Shown: positions 43,611 to 52,031 of the stretch, in pieces | How the letters are laid out: every line of letters begins with the position of its first letter | How positions within the stretch are numbered: the first letter of the stretch is position 1 | NCBI RefSeq assembly: GCF_014236655.1 | Contig: NZ_JACMYG010000034.1 | Span: 1-62,950, forward strand | DNA length: 62,950 bases | Direction of reading: 5' to 3' | Source: Pseudomonas kielensis | Lineage (GTDB): Bacteria > Pseudomonadota > Gammaproteobacteria > Pseudomonadales > Pseudomonadaceae | Program-made: the position numbers and the translations under genes | The notes under the pieces: generated by a model | Told to the model about the DNA's origin: nothing | The model's input: only the letters and a program-made list of their open reading frames with translations | The model's database searches: none

Positions 43611-43627
43611 ATGATAATGCTTATCAT
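43611..43627. promoter_or_regulatory. Fur box
   Basis: ATGATAA-TGC-TTATCAT is a perfect 7-bp dyad matching the core of the Fur consensus GATAATGATAATCATTATC. It lies immediately upstream of the sigma gene start. Confidence 0.88.
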
Positions 43628-43662
43628 CTGTATCAAAGGTCAAGCGCTTCTTTTTGCAGGAA

Positions 43663-44127
43663 TTATCGGCGGCCTTGCAGGTAGGCCGGGTAATCGGGGA
43701 TCCGGTGGGCGTGCGGCTGATCCAGCAGCGGGCTGCTGAGCAGGTAGTCGGCGCTGCATTCGTTGCAGGCCACTGCAATGTTCCAGACGGCGGCCACCCG
43801 CAGCAGCGCCTTGATGTCCGGGTCGTGGGGTTGGGGTTCGAAGGGGTCCCAGAAGAACACCAGCAGGTCTACGCGCTGCTCGGCGATTTGCGCGCCCAGT
43901 TGCTGATCACCGCCCAGTGGGCCGCTGATCATGCTTTGCACGGGCAGGTCCAGGCGTTGGCTGAGCAGCAGGCCGGTGGTGCCGGTGGCGATCAATTCAT
44001 GTTGGGCGAGCTTGTGCTTCTGGCGCTCGGCCCAGTCGAGCAGGAACACTTTGCAGTGGTCATGGGCGACCAGGGCGATGCGCTTGCGCGCCGCCATGGT
44101 TTTTTCGGTGAAGGTGATGCCGATCAT
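43663..44127 (-). CDS. mgsA: Methylglyoxal synthase
   Basis: The 154-residue enzyme converts dihydroxyacetone phosphate to methylglyoxal and phosphate, a bypass of lower glycolysis. Family blocks are A-L-V-A-H-D-H-C-K (about 18-26), A-T-G-T-T-G (about 47-52), S-G-P-L-G-G-D-Q-Q (about 68-76, catalytic Asp) and F-F-W-D-P (about 91-95). The ATG at 44127 has GGAG upstream. It lies directly downstream of gap, separated by a terminator, next to the enzymes that handle triose phosphate. Confidence 0.95.
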   Translation of the reverse strand: MIGITFTEKTMAARKRIALVAHDHCKVFLLDWAERQKHKLAQHELIATGTTGLLLSQRLDLPVQSMISGPLGGDQQLGAQIAEQRVDLLVFFWDPFEPQPHDPDIKALLRVAAVWNIAVACNECSADYLLSSPLLDQPHAHRIPDYPAYLQGRR

Positions 44128-44144
44128 CGGGGGGGCTCCAACAA

Positions 44145-44175
44145 AACCAGAGGGGAGCTGCCGGTGGCAGCTCCC
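44145..44175 (-). terminator. Terminator of gap
   Basis: GGGAGCTGCC-GGT-GGCAGCTCCC is a perfect 10-bp stem; on the minus strand it is followed by CCTCTGGTTTTG. Confidence 0.75.
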
Positions 44176-44182
44176 GCAGTGC

Positions 44183-45184
44183 TTATTCGGCGTTGCACAG
44201 CGCCAGGCAGTTATCCAGCATGCGGTTGGAGAAACCCCATTCGTTGTCGTACCAGGCCAGGACCTTGAGCAGTTTGCCGCTGACTTTGGTGTGGTTGGCG
44301 TCGAAAATCGACGACAGCGGGTTGTGGTTGAAGTCGCTGGAAACCAGGGGCAGGGTGTTGTAGCCGAGGATCTTCGAATGCTGGCTGGCCTCGCGCAGCA
44401 GCGCGTTGACCTCATCCGCCGTGGCTTCGCGCTTGAGCTGCACGGTCAGGTCCACCAGGGAAACGTTGATCACCGGCACACGCACGGCCATGCCGGTCAG
44501 CTTGCCGGCCAGTTCCGGCAGTACCAGGCCTACCGCTTCCGCGGCGCCGGTCTTGCTCGGGATCATGTTCTGGGTGGCCGAGCGGGCGCGGTACGGGTCG
44601 CTGTGGTAGACGTCCGTCAGGTTCTGGTCGTTGGTGTAGGCATGGATGGTGGTCATCAGGCCGCTCTCGATGCCCAGTTCACGGTGCAGCACCTGGGCCA
44701 CCGGGGCCAGGCAGTTGGTGGTGCACGAGGCGTTGGAGATGATCTGGTGCGACTGGCGCAGGATGTCGTGGTTGACCCCGTAGACCACGGTCGCATCAGC
44801 GCCCTTGGCCGGTGCCGAAATGATCACTTTGCGTGCGCCGGCGCTAATATGCGCGGCGGCTTTGGCCCGGTCGGTGAACAGGCCGGTGCATTCGAACACG
44901 ACATCGATCTTTTCCGCAGCCCAGGGCAGGTCGGCCGGGTTGCGAATGGCGCTGACCGAAATGCGGTCGCCGTTGACCGTCAGGCTCTCTTGGTCGTGCT
45001 GCACTTCGGCATCAAACGTGCCATGCACGGTGTCGTACTTGAGCAGGTGGGCGTTCATCGAGCTGTCGCCCAGATCGTTAATGGCGACGATCTGCAAATC
45101 CTGACGGTAGCCTTGGGTATACAGTGCCCGCAGGACGTTGCGGCCGATACGGCCAAAACCATTGATTGCGATTCGAAGAGTCAT
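44183..45184 (-). CDS. gap: Glyceraldehyde-3-phosphate dehydrogenase, type I
   Basis: The 333-residue NAD-linked enzyme oxidises glyceraldehyde-3-phosphate from the Entner-Doudoroff pathway. The Rossmann N-terminus I-A-I-N-G-F-G-R-I-G-R-N and the catalytic cysteine in S-N-A-S-C-T-T-N-C-L (about 152) are present. It is divergent from edd with two HexR-type boxes in the 223-base gap. This is the sugar-catabolic gap-1 by position. Confidence 0.97.
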   Translation of the reverse strand: MTLRIAINGFGRIGRNVLRALYTQGYRQDLQIVAINDLGDSSMNAHLLKYDTVHGTFDAEVQHDQESLTVNGDRISVSAIRNPADLPWAAEKIDVVFECTGLFTDRAKAAAHISAGARKVIISAPAKGADATVVYGVNHDILRQSHQIISNASCTTNCLAPVAQVLHRELGIESGLMTTIHAYTNDQNLTDVYHSDPYRARSATQNMIPSKTGAAEAVGLVLPELAGKLTGMAVRVPVINVSLVDLTVQLKREATADEVNALLREASQHSKILGYNTLPLVSSDFNHNPLSSIFDANHTKVSGKLLKVLAWYDNEWGFSNRMLDNCLALCNAE

Positions 45185-45208
45185 TTGAATTGCGCCGCCG
45201 TCGTTTTG

Positions 45209-45223
45209 TTGTTGGAATTACAA
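45209..45223. promoter_or_regulatory. HexR-type box, gap side
   Basis: TTGT-TGGAATT-ACAA matches TTGT-N7-ACAA, the operator reported for the HexR repressor in P. putida. It lies 25 bases upstream of the gap ATG. Confidence 0.78.
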
Positions 45224-45270
45224 GATTATTCGCATAAAAATAGAAAACAAGCCTTTTTAGTGGCAATATT

Positions 45271-45285
45271 TTGTTTTATCTACAA
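45271..45285. promoter_or_regulatory. HexR-type box, edd side
   Basis: TTGT-TTTATCT-ACAA is a second exact TTGT-N7-ACAA match, 123 bases upstream of the edd ATG. Confidence 0.78.
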
Positions 45286-45407
45286 CGAGTGACCTGAATC
45301 AACTGGTCCGAGTGGTCAAGAAAATCGTCAACGCCACCCGCGTAGACGCCTCTTGATCAGCATAGACACGAACAGGTCGCCACATCCGTTAGCCTGGAGT
45401 TCTACAC

Positions 45408-47234
45408 ATGCATCCCCGCGTACTTGAGGTCACCGAACGGCTTATCACCCGTAGCCGCGCTACCCGTGAGGCTTACCTTGCATTGATTCGCGGCGCCGCC
45501 AGTGATGGCCCGATGCGCGGCAAGCTGCAATGCGCCAACTTCGCCCACGGCGTGGCCGGGTGCGGCACCGAAGACAAGCAAAGCCTGCGGATGATGAACG
45601 CCGCCAACGTGGCAATTGTTTCGTCATATAACGACATGCTCTCGGCGCACCAGCCGTACGAGACCTACCCGGAACAGATCAAACAGGCGCTGCGCGAGAT
45701 CGGTTCGGTCGGCCAGTTCGCCGGCGGTGTCCCGGCGATGTGTGACGGCGTGACCCAGGGCGAGCCGGGCATGGAACTGGGGATTGCCAGCCGTGAAGTG
45801 ATCGCTCTGTCGACCGCCGTGGCGCTGTCCCACAACATGTTCGACGCGGCGATGATGCTGGGCATCTGCGACAAAATCGTCCCGGGCCTGATGATGGGCT
45901 CGCTGCGTTTTGGTCATCTGCCGACCATCTTCGTCCCAGGCGGACCGATGGTCTCGGGGATTTCCAACAAGGAAAAAGCCGACGTACGCCAGCGCTACGC
46001 CGAAGGCAAGGCCAGCCGCGAAGAGCTGCTGGAGTCGGAAATGAAGTCCTACCACAGCCCGGGCACCTGCACCTTCTACGGCACCGCCAACACCAACCAG
46101 TTGCTGATGGAAGTCATGGGCCTGCACCTGCCGGGGGCTTCGTTCGTCAACCCGAACACCCCGCTGCGTGATGCCCTGACCCGCGAAGCGGCGTTCCAGA
46201 TCACACGCCTGACCAAACAGAGCGGCAACTTCATGCCGATCGGCGAAATCGTCGACGAACGCTCGCTGGTCAATTCGATCGTGGCCCTGCACGCCACCGG
46301 CGGCTCGACCAACCACACCCTGCACATGCCGGCGATTGCCATGGCCGCAGGCATCCAGCTGACCTGGCAGGACATGGCCGACCTCTCCGAGGTGGTGCCG
46401 ACCCTGAGCCACGTGTACCCGAACGGCAAGGCCGACATCAACCACTTCCAGGCGGCTGGCGGCATGTCGTTCCTGATCCGTGAATTGCTGGCGGCCGGTC
46501 TGCTGCATGAAAACGTCAACACCGTGGCCGGCCACGGCCTGAGTCGCTACACCCAGGAACCGTTCCTGGAGGACGGCCAACTGGTATGGCGCGAAGGTCC
46601 GCGCGAAAGCCTCGATGAAAACATCCTGCGGCCGGTGGCCCGGGCGTTCTCGGCCGAAGGCGGCCTGCGGGTGATGGAAGGCAACCTGGGGCGCGGGGTG
46701 ATGAAAGTCTCGGCCGTGGCTCCGGAACATCAGGTGGTCGAGGCTCCGGCCATGGTGTTCCAGGATCAGCAGGACCTGGCCGATGCGTTCAAGGCTGGCC
46801 TGTTGGAGAAGGATTTTGTCGCCGTGATGCGCTTCCAGGGCCCGCGTTCCAATGGCATGCCGGAGCTGCACAAGATGACCCCATTCCTCGGCGTGCTGCA
46901 GGATCGCGGCTTCAAGGTGGCACTGGTCACGGACGGGCGGATGTCCGGTGCGTCGGGGAAAATCCCGGCGGCCATTCACGTCAGCCCCGAGGCTTTTGTC
47001 GGTGGTGCTTTGGCCCGCGTGCAAGAGGGCGATATGATCCGCGTCGATGGCGTCCAGGGCACTCTGCAAGTGCTGGTGGACGCCGCTGAATTTGCGGCGC
47101 GCAACCCGGCCACTGGCCTGCTGGATAACGGCATCGGTTGCGGGCGCGAACTGTTCGGGTTCATGCGCATGGCCTTCAGCTCGGCAGAGCAGGGCGCCAG
47201 CGCCTTTACCTCTGCCTTGGAGACCCTTAAGTGA
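45408..47234 (+). CDS. edd: 6-phosphogluconate dehydratase
   Basis: The 608-residue IlvD/Edd-family iron-sulfur dehydratase makes 2-keto-3-deoxy-6-phosphogluconate. Cluster and active-site blocks include G-V-A-G-C-G-T-E-D (about 45-53), P-A-M-C-D-G-V-T-Q-G (about 108-117), G-I-C-D-K (about 160) and T-D-G-R-M-S-G (about 507). TGGAG precedes the ATG. It leads edd-glk-gltR-gltS, a conserved Pseudomonas unit, under HexR control. Confidence 0.97.
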   Translation: MHPRVLEVTERLITRSRATREAYLALIRGAASDGPMRGKLQCANFAHGVAGCGTEDKQSLRMMNAANVAIVSSYNDMLSAHQPYETYPEQIKQALREIGSVGQFAGGVPAMCDGVTQGEPGMELGIASREVIALSTAVALSHNMFDAAMMLGICDKIVPGLMMGSLRFGHLPTIFVPGGPMVSGISNKEKADVRQRYAEGKASREELLESEMKSYHSPGTCTFYGTANTNQLLMEVMGLHLPGASFVNPNTPLRDALTREAAFQITRLTKQSGNFMPIGEIVDERSLVNSIVALHATGGSTNHTLHMPAIAMAAGIQLTWQDMADLSEVVPTLSHVYPNGKADINHFQAAGGMSFLIRELLAAGLLHENVNTVAGHGLSRYTQEPFLEDGQLVWREGPRESLDENILRPVARAFSAEGGLRVMEGNLGRGVMKVSAVAPEHQVVEAPAMVFQDQQDLADAFKAGLLEKDFVAVMRFQGPRSNGMPELHKMTPFLGVLQDRGFKVALVTDGRMSGASGKIPAAIHVSPEAFVGGALARVQEGDMIRVDGVQGTLQVLVDAAEFAARNPATGLLDNGIGCGRELFGFMRMAFSSAEQGASAFTSALETLK

Positions 47235-48181
47235 AACTAGCGCTGGTCGGTGACATTGGTGGGACCAATGCACGTTTTGCCTTGTGGAAAGACCAGCAAC
47301 TGGCGTCGGTCCAGGTGCTGGCGACAGCCGACTTCGCCTGCCCGGAAGACGCCATTGGCGCCTATCTCAAGGGCCTGGGCCTGGCGCCGGGAGCGATCGG
47401 TGCGGTCTGCCTGTCGGTGGCCGGCCCGGTCAGTGGCGACGAGTTTCGTTTCACCAACAACCACTGGCGCCTGAGTCGCAAGGCTTTCTGCCAGGCCTTG
47501 CAGCTTGAGCAGTTGTTGCTGGTGAATGATTTTTCGGCCATGGCCCTGGGCATGACACGCCTGCAGCCGGGGGAATTTCGCGTGGTCTGCGCCGGAACCC
47601 CCGAGCCGCTGCGCCCGGCCGTGGTCATCGGCCCGGGCACGGGACTTGGGGTTGGCACCTTGCTCGATCAGGGGCAGGGACGCTGGGCGGCCCTGCCGGG
47701 TGAGGGCGGGCATGTCGACCTGCCGTTGAGCAGCCCGCGGGAAACTCAGCTGTGGCAGCACCTCTATAACGAAATGGGCCATGTCAGCGCCGAAACCGTA
47801 CTCAGCGGCGGTGGTTTGCCACGGCTGTACCGGGCGATCTGCGCAGTGGACGGGCATACGCCAACACTCGACACCCCGCAAGCCATCACCGCCGCCGGCC
47901 TGGCCGGCGACCCGATTGCCCGCGAAGTGCTCGAGCAGTTCTGCTGCTGGCTGGGACGGGTGGCGGGTAACAACGTGCTGACCACCGGTGCCCGTGGCGG
48001 TGTCTACATTGTCGGTGGAGTCATCCCGCGGTTTGCCGATTTTTTCCTGGAAAGTGGATTCGCCCGTTGTTTTGCCGACAAAGGCTGCATGAGCGAGTAT
48101 TTCCAGGGCATCCCAGTGTGGCTGGTAACCGCCCCGTATCCCGGGCTGGTGGGCGCGGGCGTGGCCCTGGAACAGGCTTGA
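47231..48181 (+). CDS. glk: Glucokinase
   Basis: The 316-residue kinase phosphorylates cytoplasmic glucose. ATP-binding L-V-G-D-I-G-G-T-N-A-R (about 4-14) and active-site V-N-D-F-S-A-M-A (about 98-105) are present. The GTG start overlaps the edd stop (GTGA), so the two are translationally coupled. Confidence 0.95.
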   Translation: MKLALVGDIGGTNARFALWKDQQLASVQVLATADFACPEDAIGAYLKGLGLAPGAIGAVCLSVAGPVSGDEFRFTNNHWRLSRKAFCQALQLEQLLLVNDFSAMALGMTRLQPGEFRVVCAGTPEPLRPAVVIGPGTGLGVGTLLDQGQGRWAALPGEGGHVDLPLSSPRETQLWQHLYNEMGHVSAETVLSGGGLPRLYRAICAVDGHTPTLDTPQAITAAGLAGDPIAREVLEQFCCWLGRVAGNNVLTTGARGGVYIVGGVIPRFADFFLESGFARCFADKGCMSEYFQGIPVWLVTAPYPGLVGAGVALEQA

Positions 48182-48202
48182 GACAGCGCTGGAAAATCGC
48201 TG

Positions 48203-48235
48203 GCGCCTACAGGCTTGTACGATTTCTGTAGGCGC
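48203..48235. repeat. Imperfect palindrome after glk
   Basis: GCGCCTACAG and CTGTAGGCGC form a 10-bp stem around a 13-base loop between glk and gltR. It differs in core from the GTGGGAGC REPs and may be a different REP class. Confidence 0.6.
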
Positions 48236-48308
48236 TGGCTGACCAGCAATGAGGGCTTGTCCGACGACGAAGATCCCAACCCGATCAGGCATAATCCGTC
48301 CCCTTCAT

Positions 48309-48316
48309 AACAATAA
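48309..48316 (+). promoter_or_regulatory. Crc/Hfq-type CA motif before gltR
   Basis: AACAATAA fits AANAANAA and lies 11 bases before the gltR GTG, overlapping the ribosome binding region (AAGGAA). Confidence 0.65.
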
Positions 48317-48327
48317 GGAAGCCGCCC

Positions 48328-49059
48328 GTGAGCTCAGTCAACAAGTCGATTTTGTTGGTCGATGACGATCAGGAAATACGCGAGTTGCTGGACACTTACC
48401 TCAGCCGCGCCGGCTTTCAGGTGCGTACCACGCCCGATGGCGCGGGGTTTCGCCAGGCGCTGAACGATGCCCCCTGCGACCTGGTGATCCTCGACGTGAT
48501 GCTGCCGGACGAAGACGGCTTCAGCCTGTGTCGCTGGGTTCGCCAGCACCCGCGCCAGGCCCATGTGCCGATCATCATGCTCACCGCCAGTTCCGACGAG
48601 GCCGACCGGGTCATTGGCCTGGAGCTGGGCGCCGACGACTACCTGGGCAAGCCCTTCAGTCCCCGTGAATTGCAGGCGCGGATCAAGGCGCTGCTGCGCC
48701 GTGCCCAGTTCGGCCAGGAGCGTTCGGGCGGCGAAGTGCTGGCTTTCGACGAGTGGCGGCTGGACATGGTCAGTCACCGCCTGTTTCACACCGACGGTGA
48801 GGAGGTGATTCTCTCCGGCGCCGATTTTGCCCTGCTGAAACTGTTCCTCGACAACCCCCAGGCCATCCTCGATCGCGACACCATCGGCAACGCCACCCGG
48901 GGCCGTGACCTGATGCCCCTGGACCGGATTGTCGACATGGCGGTCAGCCGCTTGCGCCAGCGCCTGCGTGATACCGAAAAACCGCCACGGTTGATCCGTA
49001 CCGTGCGCGGCAGCGGTTATCAGCTGGCGGCCAGCGTGGTCGCCAGCAATGGCCACTGA
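48328..49059 (+). CDS. gltR: Two-component response regulator GltR
   Basis: The 243-residue OmpR-family regulator has a receiver domain (residues 8-120, phospho-acceptor Asp56 in V-I-L-D-V-M-L) and a winged-helix DNA-binding domain (about 145-238, ending T-V-R-G-S-G-Y). It controls glucose uptake and related genes with its partner kinase. GTG start at 48328, preceded by AAGGAA. Its end overlaps gltS by 11 bases. Confidence 0.94.
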   Translation: MSSVNKSILLVDDDQEIRELLDTYLSRAGFQVRTTPDGAGFRQALNDAPCDLVILDVMLPDEDGFSLCRWVRQHPRQAHVPIIMLTASSDEADRVIGLELGADDYLGKPFSPRELQARIKALLRRAQFGQERSGGEVLAFDEWRLDMVSHRLFHTDGEEVILSGADFALLKLFLDNPQAILDRDTIGNATRGRDLMPLDRIVDMAVSRLRQRLRDTEKPPRLIRTVRGSGYQLAASVVASNGH

Positions 49060-50518
49060 GTTCTTCGCCCGGCTGCTGCGCAAGGTCCCGGTACCGCGCT
49101 CGCTGCTGGGGCGGATGTTGCTGCTGACGTTGCTGGCGGTGCTGTTCGCCCAGACGCTGTCGAGCGTGATCTGGGTCTCGCAGTTGCGCGCCACCCAGCT
49201 CGAAGGGCTGGTGACCGCCGCCCGTAGCCTGGCCCATTCGATGAACGCCAGCGTCAGTTATTTTCGTTCGTTGCCGGTGGCGTATCGGCCGCTGGTGCTG
49301 GACCAGTTGCGCAGCATGGGCGGCACCCGATTTGTAGTGACCCTCAACGACAAACCCCTGGACATGCAACTGCTGCCCGCCACCCCGCGCAAGCAGGCCG
49401 TGCTGGCCGCGGTGGACGAGGTGTTGCGCACGTCGCTGGGGGCCGACACCGATATTTCCGTGCAGTTTGTCAGCCCGGATGATCTGCGGATCTTCAATGG
49501 CGGCTTGAAGCTCGATGAATTGCCGCGCTCCTGGGCGCACTACGCGCTGACGCTGGAGCCGGTCAACCCGCCGGTGCTGGTGACCCAGATCAAGCTGGCC
49601 AAGGGCGAATGGCTGTACATCGCCTCCCTGTTGCCCGAACCCTACACCAGCCTGGAAGAGCAGGGGCTGCCGTCGCAGCAGGTGTGGTTCATCGTGCTCA
49701 CCAGTGGCTTTTTGTTGCTGTTCATCGGCCTGCTGGTGCACTGGCAGAGCCGGCCACTCAAGCGCCTGGCGCGGGCAGCGCGGGACATGTCCCTGGGCGC
49801 GGACGTGCAGCCGGTGGCCGAGGGCGGTGGCAGTGAAGTGGTCGAAGTGGGGCGGGCATTCAACGCCATGCGTGAGCGCATCAGCCGCTACCTGACCGAG
49901 CGCAGCCAATTGTTCAGCGCCATTTCCCATGACCTGCGCACGCCGATCACGCGCTTGCGGCTGCGGGTCGAATTGCTGGACGACGAGCAGTTGCAGGCCA
50001 AGTTCGGCCGCGACCTGGACGAGCTGGAGCTGCTGGTCAAGGGAGCCCTGCAATGCGTCAAGGACACCGACATTCACGAGAACATCGAGCCGGTGGACCT
50101 CAATCACGTGCTCGAATGCCTGGTCGAACCTTACCTGGCGCCCAACGGCAACGGCCGCGTAACCCAGCAGGGGCGGGCGCTGGCGACGTATCCGGGCAAA
50201 CCGCTGGCGCTCAAGCGCTGTATCGGCAACCTGATCGACAACGCCCTGAAGTACGGGCAGACCGCCCACCTGCACATCGATGACGATGACAGCGCGTTTA
50301 TCCTGCACGTCGACGACGAGGGCCCGGGTGTGCCGGAGCAGCGCCTGGAACAGGTGTTCGAGCCGCACTTTCGCCTGGCCGGGCAGCAGCAGGGGTATGG
50401 CCTGGGATTGGGGATCGCGCGCAACATCGCCCATAGCCATGGCGGCGAAGTGAGTTTGCAGAACTTGCGCGAGGGCGGGTTGCGGGTGACGTTGCAGTTG
50501 CCGCGCAGCGTGGATTAA
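49049..50518 (+). CDS. Sensor histidine kinase GltS/GtrS
   Basis: The 489-residue kinase has two membrane helices (about 18-40 and 212-233), a periplasmic sensor between them, a HAMP region (about 235-290), the phospho-accepting His in S-A-I-S-H-D-L-R-T-P-I-T (about 295) and an HATPase domain with N-L-I-D-N-A-L-K-Y-G and G-Y-G-L-G-L-G-I-A-R. P. aeruginosa GtrS senses 2-ketogluconate and 6-phosphogluconate; that is knowledge of a relative. Symbol left blank because gltS and gtrS are both used. Confidence 0.92.
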   Translation: MATEFFARLLRKVPVPRSLLGRMLLLTLLAVLFAQTLSSVIWVSQLRATQLEGLVTAARSLAHSMNASVSYFRSLPVAYRPLVLDQLRSMGGTRFVVTLNDKPLDMQLLPATPRKQAVLAAVDEVLRTSLGADTDISVQFVSPDDLRIFNGGLKLDELPRSWAHYALTLEPVNPPVLVTQIKLAKGEWLYIASLLPEPYTSLEEQGLPSQQVWFIVLTSGFLLLFIGLLVHWQSRPLKRLARAARDMSLGADVQPVAEGGGSEVVEVGRAFNAMRERISRYLTERSQLFSAISHDLRTPITRLRLRVELLDDEQLQAKFGRDLDELELLVKGALQCVKDTDIHENIEPVDLNHVLECLVEPYLAPNGNGRVTQQGRALATYPGKPLALKRCIGNLIDNALKYGQTAHLHIDDDDSAFILHVDDEGPGVPEQRLEQVFEPHFRLAGQQQGYGLGLGIARNIAHSHGGEVSLQNLREGGLRVTLQLPRSVD

Positions 50519-50567
50519 TCAGGGACCGCCTTGCCCGCGATGGCGCCTGAAGCCAATGTCACAGCCT

Positions 50568-50597
50568 GGTGACATAACTCGGCGCCTTCGTTACCTG
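50568..50597. promoter_or_regulatory. Shared upstream element, copy 1 (sugar isomerase gene)
   Basis: GGTGACAT-N10-CTTCGTTACCTG occurs here and again at 51922-51951 with identical spacing. It begins 88 bases before the isomerase ATG. Candidate regulator: GltR, by position only. Confidence 0.68.
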
Positions 50598-50634
50598 GCC
50601 GTCACGGCCTGTTGTTTAGACTGCTGGCAGTCAT

Positions 50635-50642
50635 AACAACAA
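50635..50642 (+). promoter_or_regulatory. Crc/Hfq-type CA motif before sugar isomerase gene
   Basis: AACAACAA, continuing into an A-run, fits AANAANAA and lies 13 bases before the ATG. Confidence 0.68.
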
Positions 50643-50655
50643 AAAAAGGTCCACC

Positions 50656-51915
50656 ATGCACTCCATCCCTGCCGCCTCCAGCAGTTGGCTGAACACACCT
50701 GCCCATCAGCAATGGCTCGCCGCCGAGGGCATGCGCCTGTTGGCGTTCGCCAAGGCCTCGAGGCTGACCATCGGTTTCGGCAATCTCGACGAGCGCGGCC
50801 AGCTGCCGGCGGACGCGCAAGCCGAAACCATGAACACCGCGCGCATGACCCACAGCTTCGCCCTGGCCCATCTCCAGGGCTTGCCGGGGTTTGCCGAGCT
50901 GGTGGATCACGGTATCCAGGCCCTCAGTGGGCCGCTGCGTGATGCCGAACACGGCGGCTGGTTCGCCACGCTCGAGCCGCGCGACGGCAGTACCGACAAA
51001 GCCGCTTACCTGCATGCCTTCGTGGCATTGGCCGCGAGTTCCGCGCAGGTCGCGCGGCGCCCCGGAGCCCAAGCGTTGCTTGACGATGCGATCGCGGTCA
51101 TCGAGCGCCATTTCTGGTGCGAAACCCAGGGCGCGATGCGTGAGTCGTTCAATCGCGACTGGAGCGTCGAGGAAGCCTATCGCGGCGCCAACAGCAACAT
51201 GCACGCCACCGAGGCCTTTCTCGCCCTGGCCGATGTCACCCAGGACAGCCGCTGGCTGAACCGCGCCTTGCGCATTGCCGAGCGACTGATCCACGGCCAC
51301 GGCGCAGCCAACCAGTACCTGGTGATCGAGCATTTCGACGGTCAATGGCAACCGCTGCACGCTTACAACCAGGCCAACCCGGCCGATGGTTTTCGCCCCT
51401 TTGGTACCACCCCGGGCCACGGTTTTGAATGGGCGCGGCTGTTGTTGCACCTTGAGGCGGCGCGGGTCCAGGCTGGCATGCTGACCCCCGGCTGGCTGCT
51501 GCGCGATGCACAGCAGTTGTTCGCCCACAACTGCCAGCACGCCTGGCAGGTCGATGGTGCGCCGGGCATGGTCTACACCCTCGACTGGGATCGTCGCCCG
51601 GTGGTGCGCCAGCGTTTGCACTGGGTGCATTGCGAAGCGAGCGCGGCAGCCAGTGCCTTGCTCCAGCGCACCGGCGAGGCCCAATACGAAACCTGGTATC
51701 GGCGGCTTTGGGAGTACAGCGAGCAGTACCTGATCGACCCCGTCCACGGCAGTTGGCACCACGAACTGGATGCCGACAATCGCCCGAGTGCGCAGATCTG
51801 GGGCGGCAAGCCGGACCTCTATCACGCCTGGCAAGCGGTGCTGATTCCGCGCCTGCCGTTGGCGCCGAGCATGGCCACGGCGTTGGCGCAGGGCTCTGGG
51901 TCACGGGTTATGTAA
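50656..51915 (+). CDS. AGE-family sugar isomerase, probably aldose-ketose (mannose) isomerase
   Basis: The 419-residue protein is an (alpha/alpha)6-barrel enzyme of the N-acylglucosamine 2-epimerase superfamily. Residues His183 (N-M-H-A-T-E), His255 and Glu258 (G-H-G-F-E-W) and His390 (P-D-L-Y-H-A-W-Q) fall at a constant offset of +7 from E. coli YihS His176, His248, Glu251 and His383, which carry out aldose-ketose isomerisation of mannose, fructose and lyxose. That favours a sugar isomerase over an N-acetyl epimerase. It lies between gltS and gtsA, with the same upstream element as gtsA, so conversion of imported mannose to fructose is a reasonable hypothesis. No signal peptide is visible. 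Confidence 0.85.
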   Translation: MHSIPAASSSWLNTPAHQQWLAAEGMRLLAFAKASRLTIGFGNLDERGQLPADAQAETMNTARMTHSFALAHLQGLPGFAELVDHGIQALSGPLRDAEHGGWFATLEPRDGSTDKAAYLHAFVALAASSAQVARRPGAQALLDDAIAVIERHFWCETQGAMRESFNRDWSVEEAYRGANSNMHATEAFLALADVTQDSRWLNRALRIAERLIHGHGAANQYLVIEHFDGQWQPLHAYNQANPADGFRPFGTTPGHGFEWARLLLHLEAARVQAGMLTPGWLLRDAQQLFAHNCQHAWQVDGAPGMVYTLDWDRRPVVRQRLHWVHCEASAAASALLQRTGEAQYETWYRRLWEYSEQYLIDPVHGSWHHELDADNRPSAQIWGGKPDLYHAWQAVLIPRLPLAPSMATALAQGSGSRVM

Positions 51916-51921
51916 CCATGC

Positions 51922-51951
51922 GGTGACATTTCGCCGTCGCTTCGTTACCTG
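51922..51951. promoter_or_regulatory. Shared upstream element, copy 2 (gtsA)
   Basis: GGTGACAT-N10-CTTCGTTACCTG, 80 bases before the gtsA ATG. The downstream GCCTGTTTAAACT also echoes GCCTGTTGTTTAGACT at copy 1. Confidence 0.68.
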
Positions 51952-52009
51952 CGGCGGATCCCAGCCTGTTTAAACTCGTTTGCAGCGCAAGCACCAGACT
52001 TGCATGCAT

Positions 52010-52017
52010 AACAACAA
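52010..52017 (+). promoter_or_regulatory. Crc/Hfq-type CA motif before gtsA
   Basis: AACAACAA fits AANAANAA and lies next to the gtsA ribosome binding site (AAAGGT). Confidence 0.7.
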
Positions 52018-52031
52018 GAAAGGTACTTCAG

